Program-made: the position numbers and the translations under genes
Assembly (NCBI GenBank): GCA_002695005.1
Contig: NZNT01000029.1
Span: 248,001-312,000, forward strand
Length of the DNA stretch: 64,000 nucleotides
Reading direction: 5' to 3'
Origin: Maritimibacter sp.
Lineage (GTDB): Bacteria; Pseudomonadota; Alphaproteobacteria; Rhodobacterales; Rhodobacteraceae
The notes under the pieces: generated by a model
Told to the model about the DNA's origin: nothing
Databases searched by the model: none
Seen by the model: the letters and a program-made list of their open reading frames with translations, nothing else
Shown: positions 10,094 to 18,150 of the stretch, one piece after another
Layout: each line of letters begins with the position of its first letter
Numbering within the stretch: position 1 is the stretch's first letter

Positions 10094-10911
10094 CGACGCG
10101 CGTTCCAGGAAAGCGAGGCATGCTTGCGCGTGTAGCTCTCACCCATGAACCCGATGACGAGCAGGACCGTCGAGACAATCAGAGGATAGAGCCAGCTTGA
10201 GTAATGCGGATTGTAGTTGATGAACATGAAGCCTCGTGCCTGGTCGATGATGTGGAACAACGGGTTCCAGGAAAACAGCGCAAGCAGGTGGAACGGGAGC
10301 GTGTTGGCGACAAACATCTTGCCGGACGCAATCATGTTTGCGCGCGCGAAGATCGTTGAACCGACCGTGGCGAACTGCGGAAACCATGGCTTCAGCGCGT
10401 AGAAGACCATGCCGATCCCGATGCCCGAAAACCAGGCCAGCAGGAGCATCATGAAGACGCCCGCCATGTTCTGAATTTCGACCGGATTAAAGGCGATGTG
10501 ATAGATATAGACCACGACGACGACCGACAGGATCTGGATATACAGCGCACCGAACGAGTTTGCAGCGATGGATATGAATGTCGACATCGGTGCATGCTGC
10601 ATCATGGGTGAGGCCGGGCCATCGGCACCGACCACAGCGCCCATCGTTTTCGTCTGCGTCATGTAGAGGAAGATCCCCGACATGATATAGAGCAGAAAGT
10701 CACCGCGCAGCATGGCGCCGCGCAGACCGAGAACCGAGTACATGACGTAAAAGACGGCGACGAGCATCATCGTCTGGAGCATGTTGATGAACAGGCCCAT
10801 GAGCGCGTTGGAATGCGTCTTGCGGACGTTGTGGACGGTCGCATGGTAGATGCGTTCGAGGAGCCCGCTGATTGCGGCCAGACGGCTTGGCTGTGTCTCT
10901 ACTCTGAACAT
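10090..10911 (-). CDS. ABC-2 type polysaccharide-export permease (KpsM/Wzm-like)
   Basis: The 273-residue protein has six predicted membrane segments (for example about residues 45-65, 70-90, 118-142, 148-172, 200-220 and 240-258) and the general layout of ABC-2 permeases that export capsule or lipopolysaccharide chains. The motif near FSWNPLFHIIDQARGFMF fits this family, in which the NPLFH segment is conserved. The cognate ATP-binding subunit is not adjacent, so it must be elsewhere. It is divergent from the cysQ-glycosyltransferase cluster, which supports a role in surface-polysaccharide export. Confidence 0.8.
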   Translation of the reverse strand: MFRVETQPSRLAAISGLLERIYHATVHNVRKTHSNALMGLFINMLQTMMLVAVFYVMYSVLGLRGAMLRGDFLLYIMSGIFLYMTQTKTMGAVVGADGPASPMMQHAPMSTFISIAANSFGALYIQILSVVVVVYIYHIAFNPVEIQNMAGVFMMLLLAWFSGIGIGMVFYALKPWFPQFATVGSTIFARANMIASGKMFVANTLPFHLLALFSWNPLFHIIDQARGFMFINYNPHYSSWLYPLIVSTVLLVIGFMGESYTRKHASLSWNARR

Positions 10912-11034
10912 CGGTCGGTCCTGTGCCTGCCCGGGTTTTTCGCAGGGAAATCTTGCTGTTCCCTTGATGCCGCAGCATAAGGGGACGCGTGATTTTTTTC
11001 AACGATGCCGGTGGACCCGGTGAAAGGAGCCGTC

Positions 11035-11832
11035 TTGGATCATGAAAAGCTCATGGGCGTGATGCGCCGGCTTGCCATCGAGGCGGGCGAGAAGATCATG
11101 GAAATCTACGACGCCGATGATTTCGAGGTGCGGTCCAAGTCTGACGACAGCCCCGTGACCGCCGCGGACGAAGCTGCCGATGCGCTCATCTCCGCCGGTC
11201 TGAAAAAGGCGTTCCCGGATGTGCTGGTTGTGACAGAAGAACAGGCCGACAGTCACTCCGAACAGGCCGCCGAGTTTCTGATCGTCGACCCGCTCGACGG
11301 GACCAAGGAGTTCGTGAACCGCCGCGGCGATTTCACCGTTAACATCGCCTATGTCGTGGACGGGACGCCCATTCGCGGCGTCGTCTATGCGCCTGCCCGC
11401 GGCCGCATGTTCTATACGATGGAGGACGGCTCTTCGGTTGAGGAGCAGGGCGACCTGCATCCCGACATGCCCGGCCACTGCGCCCCCGTGCGCGTATCTC
11501 ACCCGAACAACGCAGCACTTATGGTTGTGGCGTCCAAATCGCACCGGGATCAGGCTACGGACGACTACATCAACAAATATGGCGTCAAGGATATGAAGAG
11601 TGCCGGCTCCAGCCTCAAGTTCTGCCTTGTCGCCACGGGGGAGGCCGATCTTTATCCTCGCCTCGGGCGGACGATGGAATGGGATACTGCCGCTGGCCAC
11701 GCCGTCCTCAAGGGGGCCGGGGGCGAAGTGGTCCGTTTCGATACCCACGAACCTCTGACCTATGGCAAGGCGGGCTATGAGAACCCGTTCTTCATCGCCT
11801 ATGCGCCCGGGGTCGAGCTTCAGTCTGCCTGA
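11035..11832 (+). CDS. cysQ: 3'(2'),5'-bisphosphate nucleotidase CysQ
   Basis: CysQ hydrolyses PAP, the by-product of PAPS-using sulfotransferases, to AMP and phosphate. The inositol-monophosphatase-fold signatures are clear: SPVTAADEAADALI (residues ~38-51), EEQAD, DPLDGTKEFVNRRGDFTVN with the metal-binding DPLDGT, and MEWDTAAGHAVL with the WDxAAxH motif. The TTG at 11035 is preferred: AAAGGAG lies 5 bases upstream and the product then begins MDHEKLMGVMRR, as in relatives. An ATG at 11005 would add 10 residues but lacks a ribosome site. It heads a cluster of glycosyltransferases that ends in a sulfotransferase, which fits PAP recycling. Confidence 0.93.
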   Translation: MDHEKLMGVMRRLAIEAGEKIMEIYDADDFEVRSKSDDSPVTAADEAADALISAGLKKAFPDVLVVTEEQADSHSEQAAEFLIVDPLDGTKEFVNRRGDFTVNIAYVVDGTPIRGVVYAPARGRMFYTMEDGSSVEEQGDLHPDMPGHCAPVRVSHPNNAALMVVASKSHRDQATDDYINKYGVKDMKSAGSSLKFCLVATGEADLYPRLGRTMEWDTAAGHAVLKGAGGEVVRFDTHEPLTYGKAGYENPFFIAYAPGVELQSA

Positions 11833-11915
11833 TCCGGTGCGTTCCGTCGGCCCCGCAGATCATGGGAGCCGATGGTTAATGTCTGAACTGGACACGAAGC
11901 TCGTGCAGGCGGCCC

Positions 11916-13163
11916 ATGAATAGTGTGCTTCCGGTGTCGGTCGTCGTGGTGAGCCGGGGACGTCCGGCGCTCCTCGCTAGGTGCCTAACCGGGCTCGCAC
12001 AACTGTTTCATCCCAACTACGAGGTCGTCGTCGTGGCCGATCCGGCGGGATGTGACGCGGTTCGCCGTATTGGGTGGCACGAACGGATCAAATTGATCTC
12101 GTTCGATGAAGCCAACATCTCAAAGGCCCGCAACCTCGGGATTGCGGCGTCAGGCGGTGAAATCATTGCCTTCATCGATGATGACGCTGTGCCGGAACCG
12201 ACCTGGCTCGCGCACCTGACCGCCCCGTTTTCAGACCCTAACGTCGCGCAGACGGGCGGACTTGTTCTTGGACGCAATGGCATCACGCTCCAATGGCCGG
12301 TTCGCGCGGTTAACGACCTTGGTCAAACGCGCACACTCAAAATGCCGGGAGAAAGCCCCTTCGTGCCATCATTGAAACCAGCGGAGGCCATCAAGACCGA
12401 AGGCACGAATATGGCGGTGCGGCAATCTGTGATCACAGCCATGGGCGGCTTTGATCCTGCCTTCGCCTTCTACCTTGATGAAACTGACGTGAACCGCCGG
12501 TTGATGGGCCACGCGACGGTCATTGTGCCGCTTGCTCAAGTCCATCATGGCTTCGCCCGGTCGGAGAGACGGCAGGCCAACCGGGGTCCGTCTGACCTGA
12601 CGCAGATCGGAGTCTCGTCCGCAGCCTTTCTGCGCAAGCATGCGCCGCGAGAGCAATACAACTTGGGCAAGGATAGGGTCGTTTCCGAACAACGGAAACG
12701 GCTGATTGGGCACATGGTCCTCGGAACGATATCGCCCGACGATATCCGGCCCCTGATGGACTCCCTGGCGCAAGGGTTCACTATGGGAGAGGCGCTCGAC
12801 CTAGCTCAGCCTCATGCGATCTCCGCGTCCGAGCCGTTCAAACCGTTCCCGACAAACGCGCAAGGCGAAACGACGTGGCATTCTGGCCGTCCGTGGAGTC
12901 GCCGGGCGCTGGCACAGAAAGCGCGTGGCGATGTGGCGGCTGGCCAAGTGACCACTGTACTTCGCCTTTCGCCCTCCACTCTTTCGCACCGCGTCGCGTT
13001 CAATCCGGATGGGTACTGGGAACAATGGGGCGGCTTGTTTGGCCGCTCGGATCGCGGACAGCCCCGGTTCCGCTGGACGGGCTTCAACCGCCGGGTGCGC
13101 GAAGAGCAGGAGCGTGTAGGAAAGGTGCGTAATCATTGGGCAGACCGCCCAATATCCGGGTGA
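11916..13163 (+). CDS. Family 2 glycosyltransferase
   Basis: The 415-residue protein begins with a GT-A glycosyltransferase fold: VVVSRGRPALLARCLTGL (residues ~7-25), NISKARNLGIAASGGEIIAF, and the DxD-like nucleotide-sugar-binding motif FIDDDAVPEP at about residue 88; FYLDETDVNRRL follows at about 188. After about residue 260 there is an extra C-terminal region of ~150 residues, with basic and aromatic residues, that I do not recognise. No membrane segment is seen, so it acts at the cytoplasmic face. The acceptor is unknown. It lies about 85 bases after cysQ in the same direction. Confidence 0.85.
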   Translation: MNSVLPVSVVVVSRGRPALLARCLTGLAQLFHPNYEVVVVADPAGCDAVRRIGWHERIKLISFDEANISKARNLGIAASGGEIIAFIDDDAVPEPTWLAHLTAPFSDPNVAQTGGLVLGRNGITLQWPVRAVNDLGQTRTLKMPGESPFVPSLKPAEAIKTEGTNMAVRQSVITAMGGFDPAFAFYLDETDVNRRLMGHATVIVPLAQVHHGFARSERRQANRGPSDLTQIGVSSAAFLRKHAPREQYNLGKDRVVSEQRKRLIGHMVLGTISPDDIRPLMDSLAQGFTMGEALDLAQPHAISASEPFKPFPTNAQGETTWHSGRPWSRRALAQKARGDVAAGQVTTVLRLSPSTLSHRVAFNPDGYWEQWGGLFGRSDRGQPRFRWTGFNRRVREEQERVGKVRNHWADRPISG

Positions 13164-13170
13164 CGTTGAG

Positions 13171-13196
13171 GCACGACAGACTTATGGTTGTCGTGC
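13171..13196. repeat. Inverted repeat between the GT2 gene and galU
   Basis: An 8-bp perfect stem, GCACGACA and TGTCGTGC, around a 10-base loop. It starts 7 bases after the glycosyltransferase stop and has no T tract. It could be a terminator relic or part of the galU leader. Confidence 0.45.
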
Positions 13197-13274
13197 GGCG
13201 GACCCATCATTTCCGCTGGCGCGTTCAATTGGTAGGCACAGACCGCAAGAAAGAATTCAGAGGGTGAACTCGAG

Positions 13275-14168
13275 ATGACGAACAAGGTAACGAAGGCGAT
13301 TTTTCCTGTGGCTGGTCTGGGAACCCGATTTCTCCCTGCGACCAAGTCGATCCCCAAGGAAATCATGACGCTGGTCGACCGTCCGCTCATTCAGTACGCC
13401 ATTGACGAGGCCCGCGCAGCCGGGATCGAGGAATTCATCTTTGTAACCTCGCGCGGCAAAGGCTCGCTCGAAGACTACTTCGACCGCGCCCCGACGCTCG
13501 AGGAGGACCTCAAAGCCAAGAACAAGGACAAGCTGCTCGACGTCTTGAACGGAACCAACATGGAATCTGGTGCCATTGCCTATATCCGTCAGCATCAGGC
13601 GCTAGGCCTCGGCCATGCCATCTGGTGCGCGCGCCGTTTGATCGGGGATGAGCCTTTCGCGGTGATCCTGACGGACGACCTCATCGCTTCTGAAACGCCG
13701 TGCCTGCAACAGATGGTCGAGGCCTATGAGCAGACCGGCGGCTCGATGGTCGCCGCGATGGAAGTGCCTGCGGACAAGGTGTCCGCCTATGGCGTTCTCG
13801 ACGTTGAGAGCGAGGATGGGCGTATCCTCAAGGTCAAGGGCATGGTGGAGAAGCCTGCTGCGGGGACCGAACCTTCCAACCTCGCCGTGATCGGCCGCTA
13901 CATCCTAACGCCGGATGTCCTCCGAAACCTCGAGAACTTCAAGAAGGGTGCGGGCGGGGAAATTCAGCTGACCGACGCGATCGCGGACGAAATCGCGCAG
14001 GGGCGCGACGTTTACGGCTTCTGTTTCGAGGGTGAGCGCTTCGATTGTGGCTCCAAGGCGGGCTACCTTCAGGCCACCGTATCTTTCGGGCTGGAACGCG
14101 AAGAATTGCGTGATGAGCTCATGGCCCATTTGGAGCAGATCGTGGCCATGAAGCGGGCGGCCGAGTAA
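13275..14168 (+). CDS. galU: UTP-glucose-1-phosphate uridylyltransferase
   Basis: GalU makes UDP-glucose, the donor for many surface glycans. The 297-residue length and motifs are standard: the nucleotide-binding loop VAGLGTRFLPATKSIPKEI (residues ~11-29), DRPLIQYAIDEA, IRQHQALGLGHAIWCAR (~100-116), LTDDLI (~130), VEKPAAGTEPSNLAVIGRYIL (~185-205) and FDCGSKAGYL (~256). It sits inside the glycosyltransferase cluster, 10 bases before the next gene, which supports supplying UDP-sugar to that cluster. An upstream hairpin lies in the 111-base leader. Confidence 0.97.
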   Translation: MTNKVTKAIFPVAGLGTRFLPATKSIPKEIMTLVDRPLIQYAIDEARAAGIEEFIFVTSRGKGSLEDYFDRAPTLEEDLKAKNKDKLLDVLNGTNMESGAIAYIRQHQALGLGHAIWCARRLIGDEPFAVILTDDLIASETPCLQQMVEAYEQTGGSMVAAMEVPADKVSAYGVLDVESEDGRILKVKGMVEKPAAGTEPSNLAVIGRYILTPDVLRNLENFKKGAGGEIQLTDAIADEIAQGRDVYGFCFEGERFDCGSKAGYLQATVSFGLEREELRDELMAHLEQIVAMKRAAE

Positions 14169-14178
14169 CGAGGGCCGC

Positions 14179-15399
14179 TTGGCACACCCTGCGCCGGGCA
14201 AGGCCCGCCTTCTCGACCTGTCCCGACTCGTGTCACGGGTCGGACGCGGCGCGTGGACGGGCATCGACCGGGTCGAGGCGGCATACCTTCAGAGGCTTCT
14301 GAAAGAGGACGTTCCGCTCTTTGCGCTCGTGGGCTCGTCATTCGGCTTCACATTATTTGATCGTCGCGGGACCGAGGCGCTTGCAGATCGGCTCCTTGGT
14401 CGCGCGGAATGGGGCGAGGCAGACCTCGTCTCACGCCTGTTCCTCAAGGCGCATCCCCTCAAGCGGCAGGCTGAGGCCGACCTGAGGCGAATGTGTCTCG
14501 GGCGATCCGGGCGACGAGGTCTCCCTGCGCTTCTGAAAGCGCATCTTCCCGACGGCCCGACTTGGGTGAACGTGGGCCATTCCAACCTCCGGGCGAGCGT
14601 CTTCGATGCAGTTCATGCGCTGCGCGGACGAGCCGTGGTCATGGTGCACGACACGATCCCGCTGGATCATCCTGAATGGCAGCGCGAGGGAACGGTGGAG
14701 GGCTTCCGCTCGCGCATGTCGCAGGTGGCGCGCAAAGCGGACCTGGTGGTTCATACGGCCGAAGCCACGCGCCGCATGACGGAAGCACAATTCGCGCAGC
14801 TTGAACGCGTGCCCGATGCGATTGTCGCTCATCTTGGCATCACGGTTCGAAAGCCGGAGCCGGACTCTCTTTCGCAAGGATTGCGCTTGAACAGACCCTA
14901 TTTCGTCGTATTGGGCACGATCGAGCCGCGCAAGAATCACGCGCTTCTGCTCGACGTATGGGCCGAACTCGCTACGCAGATCGCCAGCGATGAAATGCCC
15001 CGGCTTCTTATCGTCGGTGCGCGCGGCTGGAACAACGAGGAAGTCTTCGCGCGCCTCGATGCGCGGCCCGCCCATGTTCAAGAACTCGGCACGCTGAACG
15101 ATGGTGCGCTGGCCGCGCTGCTCACCGGCGCACGCGCGCTTCTCATGCCAAGCCTTGTCGAGGGGTTCGGGCTGCCGCCGGGCGAAGCGCTTGCGCTAGG
15201 GTGCCCGGTTATCGCGAGCGACCTCCCTGTTTATCGTGAAGTATTTGGAAACAATCTCGTTTACCTCGATCCCCGCGATATGTATTCTTGGGTATCGAAG
15301 ACAAGACATTTCGCGCGCAACGAATACGAGGCACAGGCAGGGACGATACCGCTTCCCGACTGGGACAGTCACTTCAACCGTGTCTTAAAGTGCCTATGA
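14179..15399 (+). CDS. Family 4 (GT-B) glycosyltransferase
   Basis: The 406-residue protein starts at a TTG 10 bases after galU, with a weak GAGGG ribosome site. The C-terminal half carries the GT-B signatures of family 4: LGTIEPRKNHALLLDVWAEL (~residue 245), LLIVGARGWNNEE, LGTLNDGALAALLTGARALL and the catalytic-site region PSLVEGFGLPPGEALALGCPV (~331-351). The N-terminal part has VVHTAEATRRM and a D-x-I region typical of acceptor domains. No membrane segment; peripheral to the inner membrane. Acceptor unknown. It is cotranscribed with galU. Confidence 0.87.
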   Translation: MAHPAPGKARLLDLSRLVSRVGRGAWTGIDRVEAAYLQRLLKEDVPLFALVGSSFGFTLFDRRGTEALADRLLGRAEWGEADLVSRLFLKAHPLKRQAEADLRRMCLGRSGRRGLPALLKAHLPDGPTWVNVGHSNLRASVFDAVHALRGRAVVMVHDTIPLDHPEWQREGTVEGFRSRMSQVARKADLVVHTAEATRRMTEAQFAQLERVPDAIVAHLGITVRKPEPDSLSQGLRLNRPYFVVLGTIEPRKNHALLLDVWAELATQIASDEMPRLLIVGARGWNNEEVFARLDARPAHVQELGTLNDGALAALLTGARALLMPSLVEGFGLPPGEALALGCPVIASDLPVYREVFGNNLVYLDPRDMYSWVSKTRHFARNEYEAQAGTIPLPDWDSHFNRVLKCL

Positions 15400-15438
15400 T
15401 AAAGGCGGATTAGCCAGCGCGACGTGGAAGGGGCGACA

Positions 15439-16449
15439 TTGGGCATCGTGCGGACATATCGGTTACGTCTGCTGCGAAAGCGGTGGCGTATCCGTGCTTT
15501 CCGAAAGCGCCGCGACCTTCGCCAGATCGTCAATCGTACCGAAGCGATCAAGTCGCGCGACATCCTTGTGTTCTGCACGGCGCGTAATGAACGGGTCCGG
15601 CTGCCATATTTCCTGAAGTACTACCGAGACATGGGCGTGAACCATTTCTTTTTCGTGGACAACGAAAGCGACGATGGCAGCCGCGAGTTTCTCGAGGACC
15701 AGCCCGACGTGTCGCTCTGGTCCGCGAAGGGAAGTTACAGACGAGCGCGGTTCGGCATGGACTGGCTCAACTGGTTGATGCGCAAACATGCACACGGGCA
15801 CTGGTGCGTCACGGTCGACCCGGACGAGTTCCTCGTTTACCCGTTCTGCGACACGCGGGGCCTTCGGGCACTCACCGATTGGCTTGATGCATCGTCGATC
15901 AAGAGTTTCGGCTCAATGCTGCTCGACATGTATCCGAAGGGGCCGATCGGCAGCCGTCCCTATAGCGAGGGTCAGGACCCTTTCGAGATCGCGAACTGGT
16001 TCGACTCCGGCAACTACATGATCGAGAGGAACAAGAAGTTCGGGAATCTTTGGATTCAAGGCGGACCGCGCGCGCGTATGTTTTTCCCTGACAACCCAAC
16101 CCGCGCGCCCGCGCTGAACAAGATACCGCTGGTCAAATGGCACCGCAGCTACACCTATGTGTCCTCTACCCATAACCTGCTTCCGCGTGGCCTGAACCTC
16201 GTCTACGACGAATGGGGGGGTGAAAAGGCTTCGGGCGCCCTGCTTCACGCAAAGTTCCTGCACACATTTCGCGAAAAGGCGGCGGAAGAGCTGGAGCGTC
16301 GGCAACATTATGCGGCCAGCCACGAATACCGCGCCTATGCCGAAAAGCTGGAGGACGATCCCGACCTCTGGTGCAAGTGGTCCGAGAAGTACATCAACTG
16401 GCGGCAGCTTGAGATCCTCGGGATCATGTCCAAGGGTAACTGGGCGTGA
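15439..16449 (+). CDS. Glycosyltransferase of the GT92/DUF23-like type
   Basis: The 336-residue protein contains a GT-A type fold with ILVFCTARNERVRLPYFLKYY (residues ~40-60), the donor-binding region FFFVDNESDDGSREFL, a DPDEFL motif (~residue 130), and a C-terminal FLHTF segment; this is typical of the GT92-like branch often called glycosyltransferase family 2 in databases. The TTG at 15439 is favoured because AAGGGG lies 5 bases upstream; a GTG at 15424 would lie upstream of the ribosome site. Its C-terminal GTGA overlaps the start of the next gene, so the two are translationally coupled. A very basic stretch (residues ~1-30, RLRLLRKRWRIRAFRKRR) may anchor it to the membrane surface. Confidence 0.8.
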   Translation: MGIVRTYRLRLLRKRWRIRAFRKRRDLRQIVNRTEAIKSRDILVFCTARNERVRLPYFLKYYRDMGVNHFFFVDNESDDGSREFLEDQPDVSLWSAKGSYRRARFGMDWLNWLMRKHAHGHWCVTVDPDEFLVYPFCDTRGLRALTDWLDASSIKSFGSMLLDMYPKGPIGSRPYSEGQDPFEIANWFDSGNYMIERNKKFGNLWIQGGPRARMFFPDNPTRAPALNKIPLVKWHRSYTYVSSTHNLLPRGLNLVYDEWGGEKASGALLHAKFLHTFREKAAEELERRQHYAASHEYRAYAEKLEDDPDLWCKWSEKYINWRQLEILGIMSKGNWA

Positions 16450-18143
16450 GCGTCGGGTTCGCTATCCTTGTGCACACCGCGCTCGACCGCGCCGCGCAGG
16501 TCGCGCGGCACTGGGCGAAGCAGGACTGCCCGGTGGTCATTCACGTCGACAAGAAGGTCGGGCGCCGCAAGTACCTTGAATTCACGGCGGGCCTGTCGGA
16601 CCTCAAGAACGTCCGCTTCTGTAAACGCCACAGCTGCGAATGGGGAACCTGGAGCCTCGTTGCGGCGAGCCAGTCTGCGGCAGAAATGCTCCTCACCGAG
16701 TTTCCGGATGTGCGCCACGTCTACCTCGCTTCGGGCTCCTGCTTGCCGCTCCGCCCTGTTGCGGAACTGAAGGAATACCTGGCCGAACGCCCGATGACGA
16801 ACTTCATAGAGAGCGTCACGACTGAGGACGTGCCCTGGACAGTTGGCGGTCTCGATATCGAACGGTTCATCTTCCGCTTTCCCTTCTCCTGGAAAAAACA
16901 GCGCCGCGCCTTCGACAGCTACGTCAATTTCCAGCGTAGGATCAGGTTCAAACGCCGGGTACCCGACGGCGTTGTGCCCCATCTCGGCAGTCAATGGTGG
17001 TGCCTGACGCGTCAGACCCTGACCGCGATCCTCGAAGACCCGAAACGGGCGGAGTACGACCGCTATTTCTCCAGGGTCTGGATTCCTGATGAGAGCTATT
17101 TTCAGACCCTCGTCCGGCTGTATTCCACGAATATCGAAAGCCGGTCGCTTACACTGTCCAAGTTTGATTTCCAGGGCAAACCGCACATTTTCTACGACGA
17201 CCATATGCAGCTCCTGCGCCGCTCCGACTGCTTTGTGGCGCGCAAGATCTGGCCTCACGCTGAAAAGCTCTATGCCGGGTTCCTGTCGGAGGATGGTGAG
17301 ATCTTCACGGGGGCTGAACCCAATCCAGGCAAGATCGACCGCATCTTCTCAAAGGCCGTCGAGCGGCGGACCAAAGGTCGGGCGGGGCTCTACATGCAGA
17401 GCCGGTTCCCGAACGAGGATTGGGAGAACGGGCTGACATCCTCCCGTTTTTCGGTGTTCGAAGGTTTCACCGAGCTTTTCGAGGATTTCGAAGATTGGCT
17501 CACCCGTGTCACCGGAACGCGTGTCCATGGGCATATCTTCGGACCGGAAAGAGTCGAATTCGCGGGCAGGCACAAGGTTTTTGCGGGGGCTCTGACCGAC
17601 AGCGCGGAGTTGCGCGACTACAATCCCCGTGCCTTTCTTACGAGCCTGATCTGGAATACGCGCGGGGAGCAGCAGTGCTTCATGTACGGGCCTGCTGACA
17701 ATCAGGACATTTCCTGGGATGTCGCCAAGGACCCGAATGCGCAGGTTAGCGTCATCTCGGGCGCCTGGGCGGTCCCGCTGTTCTATTCCAACGCAAACTT
17801 CTCGGACATCCGTAGGGAAGCCGCGCGGCTTCAACGGATCGAGGCCGAGCACCTTGAAGTCTTGCGATCCATCTGGACGAAAGCCCGCGTGCGCATCTGG
17901 ACCCTTGCCGATTTCATCGAAAACCCGATGGAGCCGTTGCAGACCGTGATCGACGAGATCGGCTCGCGGCAGGCAAATCGCCTGACCGAAGCGCCGCGGA
18001 TGAAATCGCTTGAGGGCTTCGGCCAGTTCCTCCAAAACCTGAAGAATCAGGGGATGCAACCGCACCTCATGGGAGACTTCCCGACCGGCACCGCACTCGG
18101 CCAAGCCCGCCAGAAACCGCGCAAACCCTACCTCGTCAAATAG
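16446..18143 (+). CDS. GT14-like beta-1,6-N-acetylglucosaminyltransferase with C-terminal extension
   Basis: The first ~290 residues of this 565-residue protein match the bacterial core-2/I-branching family (GT14): VGFAILVHTALDRAAQV, HVDKKVGRRKYLEF, EWGTWSLVAASQSAAEMLL, YLASGSCLPLRP, and GSQWWCLTRQTL followed by WIPDESYFQTLVR. The remaining ~270 residues are an extension typical of the roseobacter members (DUF5928-type), with no recognised activity. The GTG start overlaps the previous stop (GTGA). Role: transfer of an N-acetylhexosamine or similar sugar to a surface glycan; donor inferred from family only. Confidence 0.8.
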   Translation: MSVGFAILVHTALDRAAQVARHWAKQDCPVVIHVDKKVGRRKYLEFTAGLSDLKNVRFCKRHSCEWGTWSLVAASQSAAEMLLTEFPDVRHVYLASGSCLPLRPVAELKEYLAERPMTNFIESVTTEDVPWTVGGLDIERFIFRFPFSWKKQRRAFDSYVNFQRRIRFKRRVPDGVVPHLGSQWWCLTRQTLTAILEDPKRAEYDRYFSRVWIPDESYFQTLVRLYSTNIESRSLTLSKFDFQGKPHIFYDDHMQLLRRSDCFVARKIWPHAEKLYAGFLSEDGEIFTGAEPNPGKIDRIFSKAVERRTKGRAGLYMQSRFPNEDWENGLTSSRFSVFEGFTELFEDFEDWLTRVTGTRVHGHIFGPERVEFAGRHKVFAGALTDSAELRDYNPRAFLTSLIWNTRGEQQCFMYGPADNQDISWDVAKDPNAQVSVISGAWAVPLFYSNANFSDIRREAARLQRIEAEHLEVLRSIWTKARVRIWTLADFIENPMEPLQTVIDEIGSRQANRLTEAPRMKSLEGFGQFLQNLKNQGMQPHLMGDFPTGTALGQARQKPRKPYLVK

Positions 18144-18150
18144 GACCCGC

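Noticed and set aside
11879-11923. 14-codon frame before the GT2 gene, overlapping its start
   Set aside because: Too short, no good ribosome site, no known leader peptide family.
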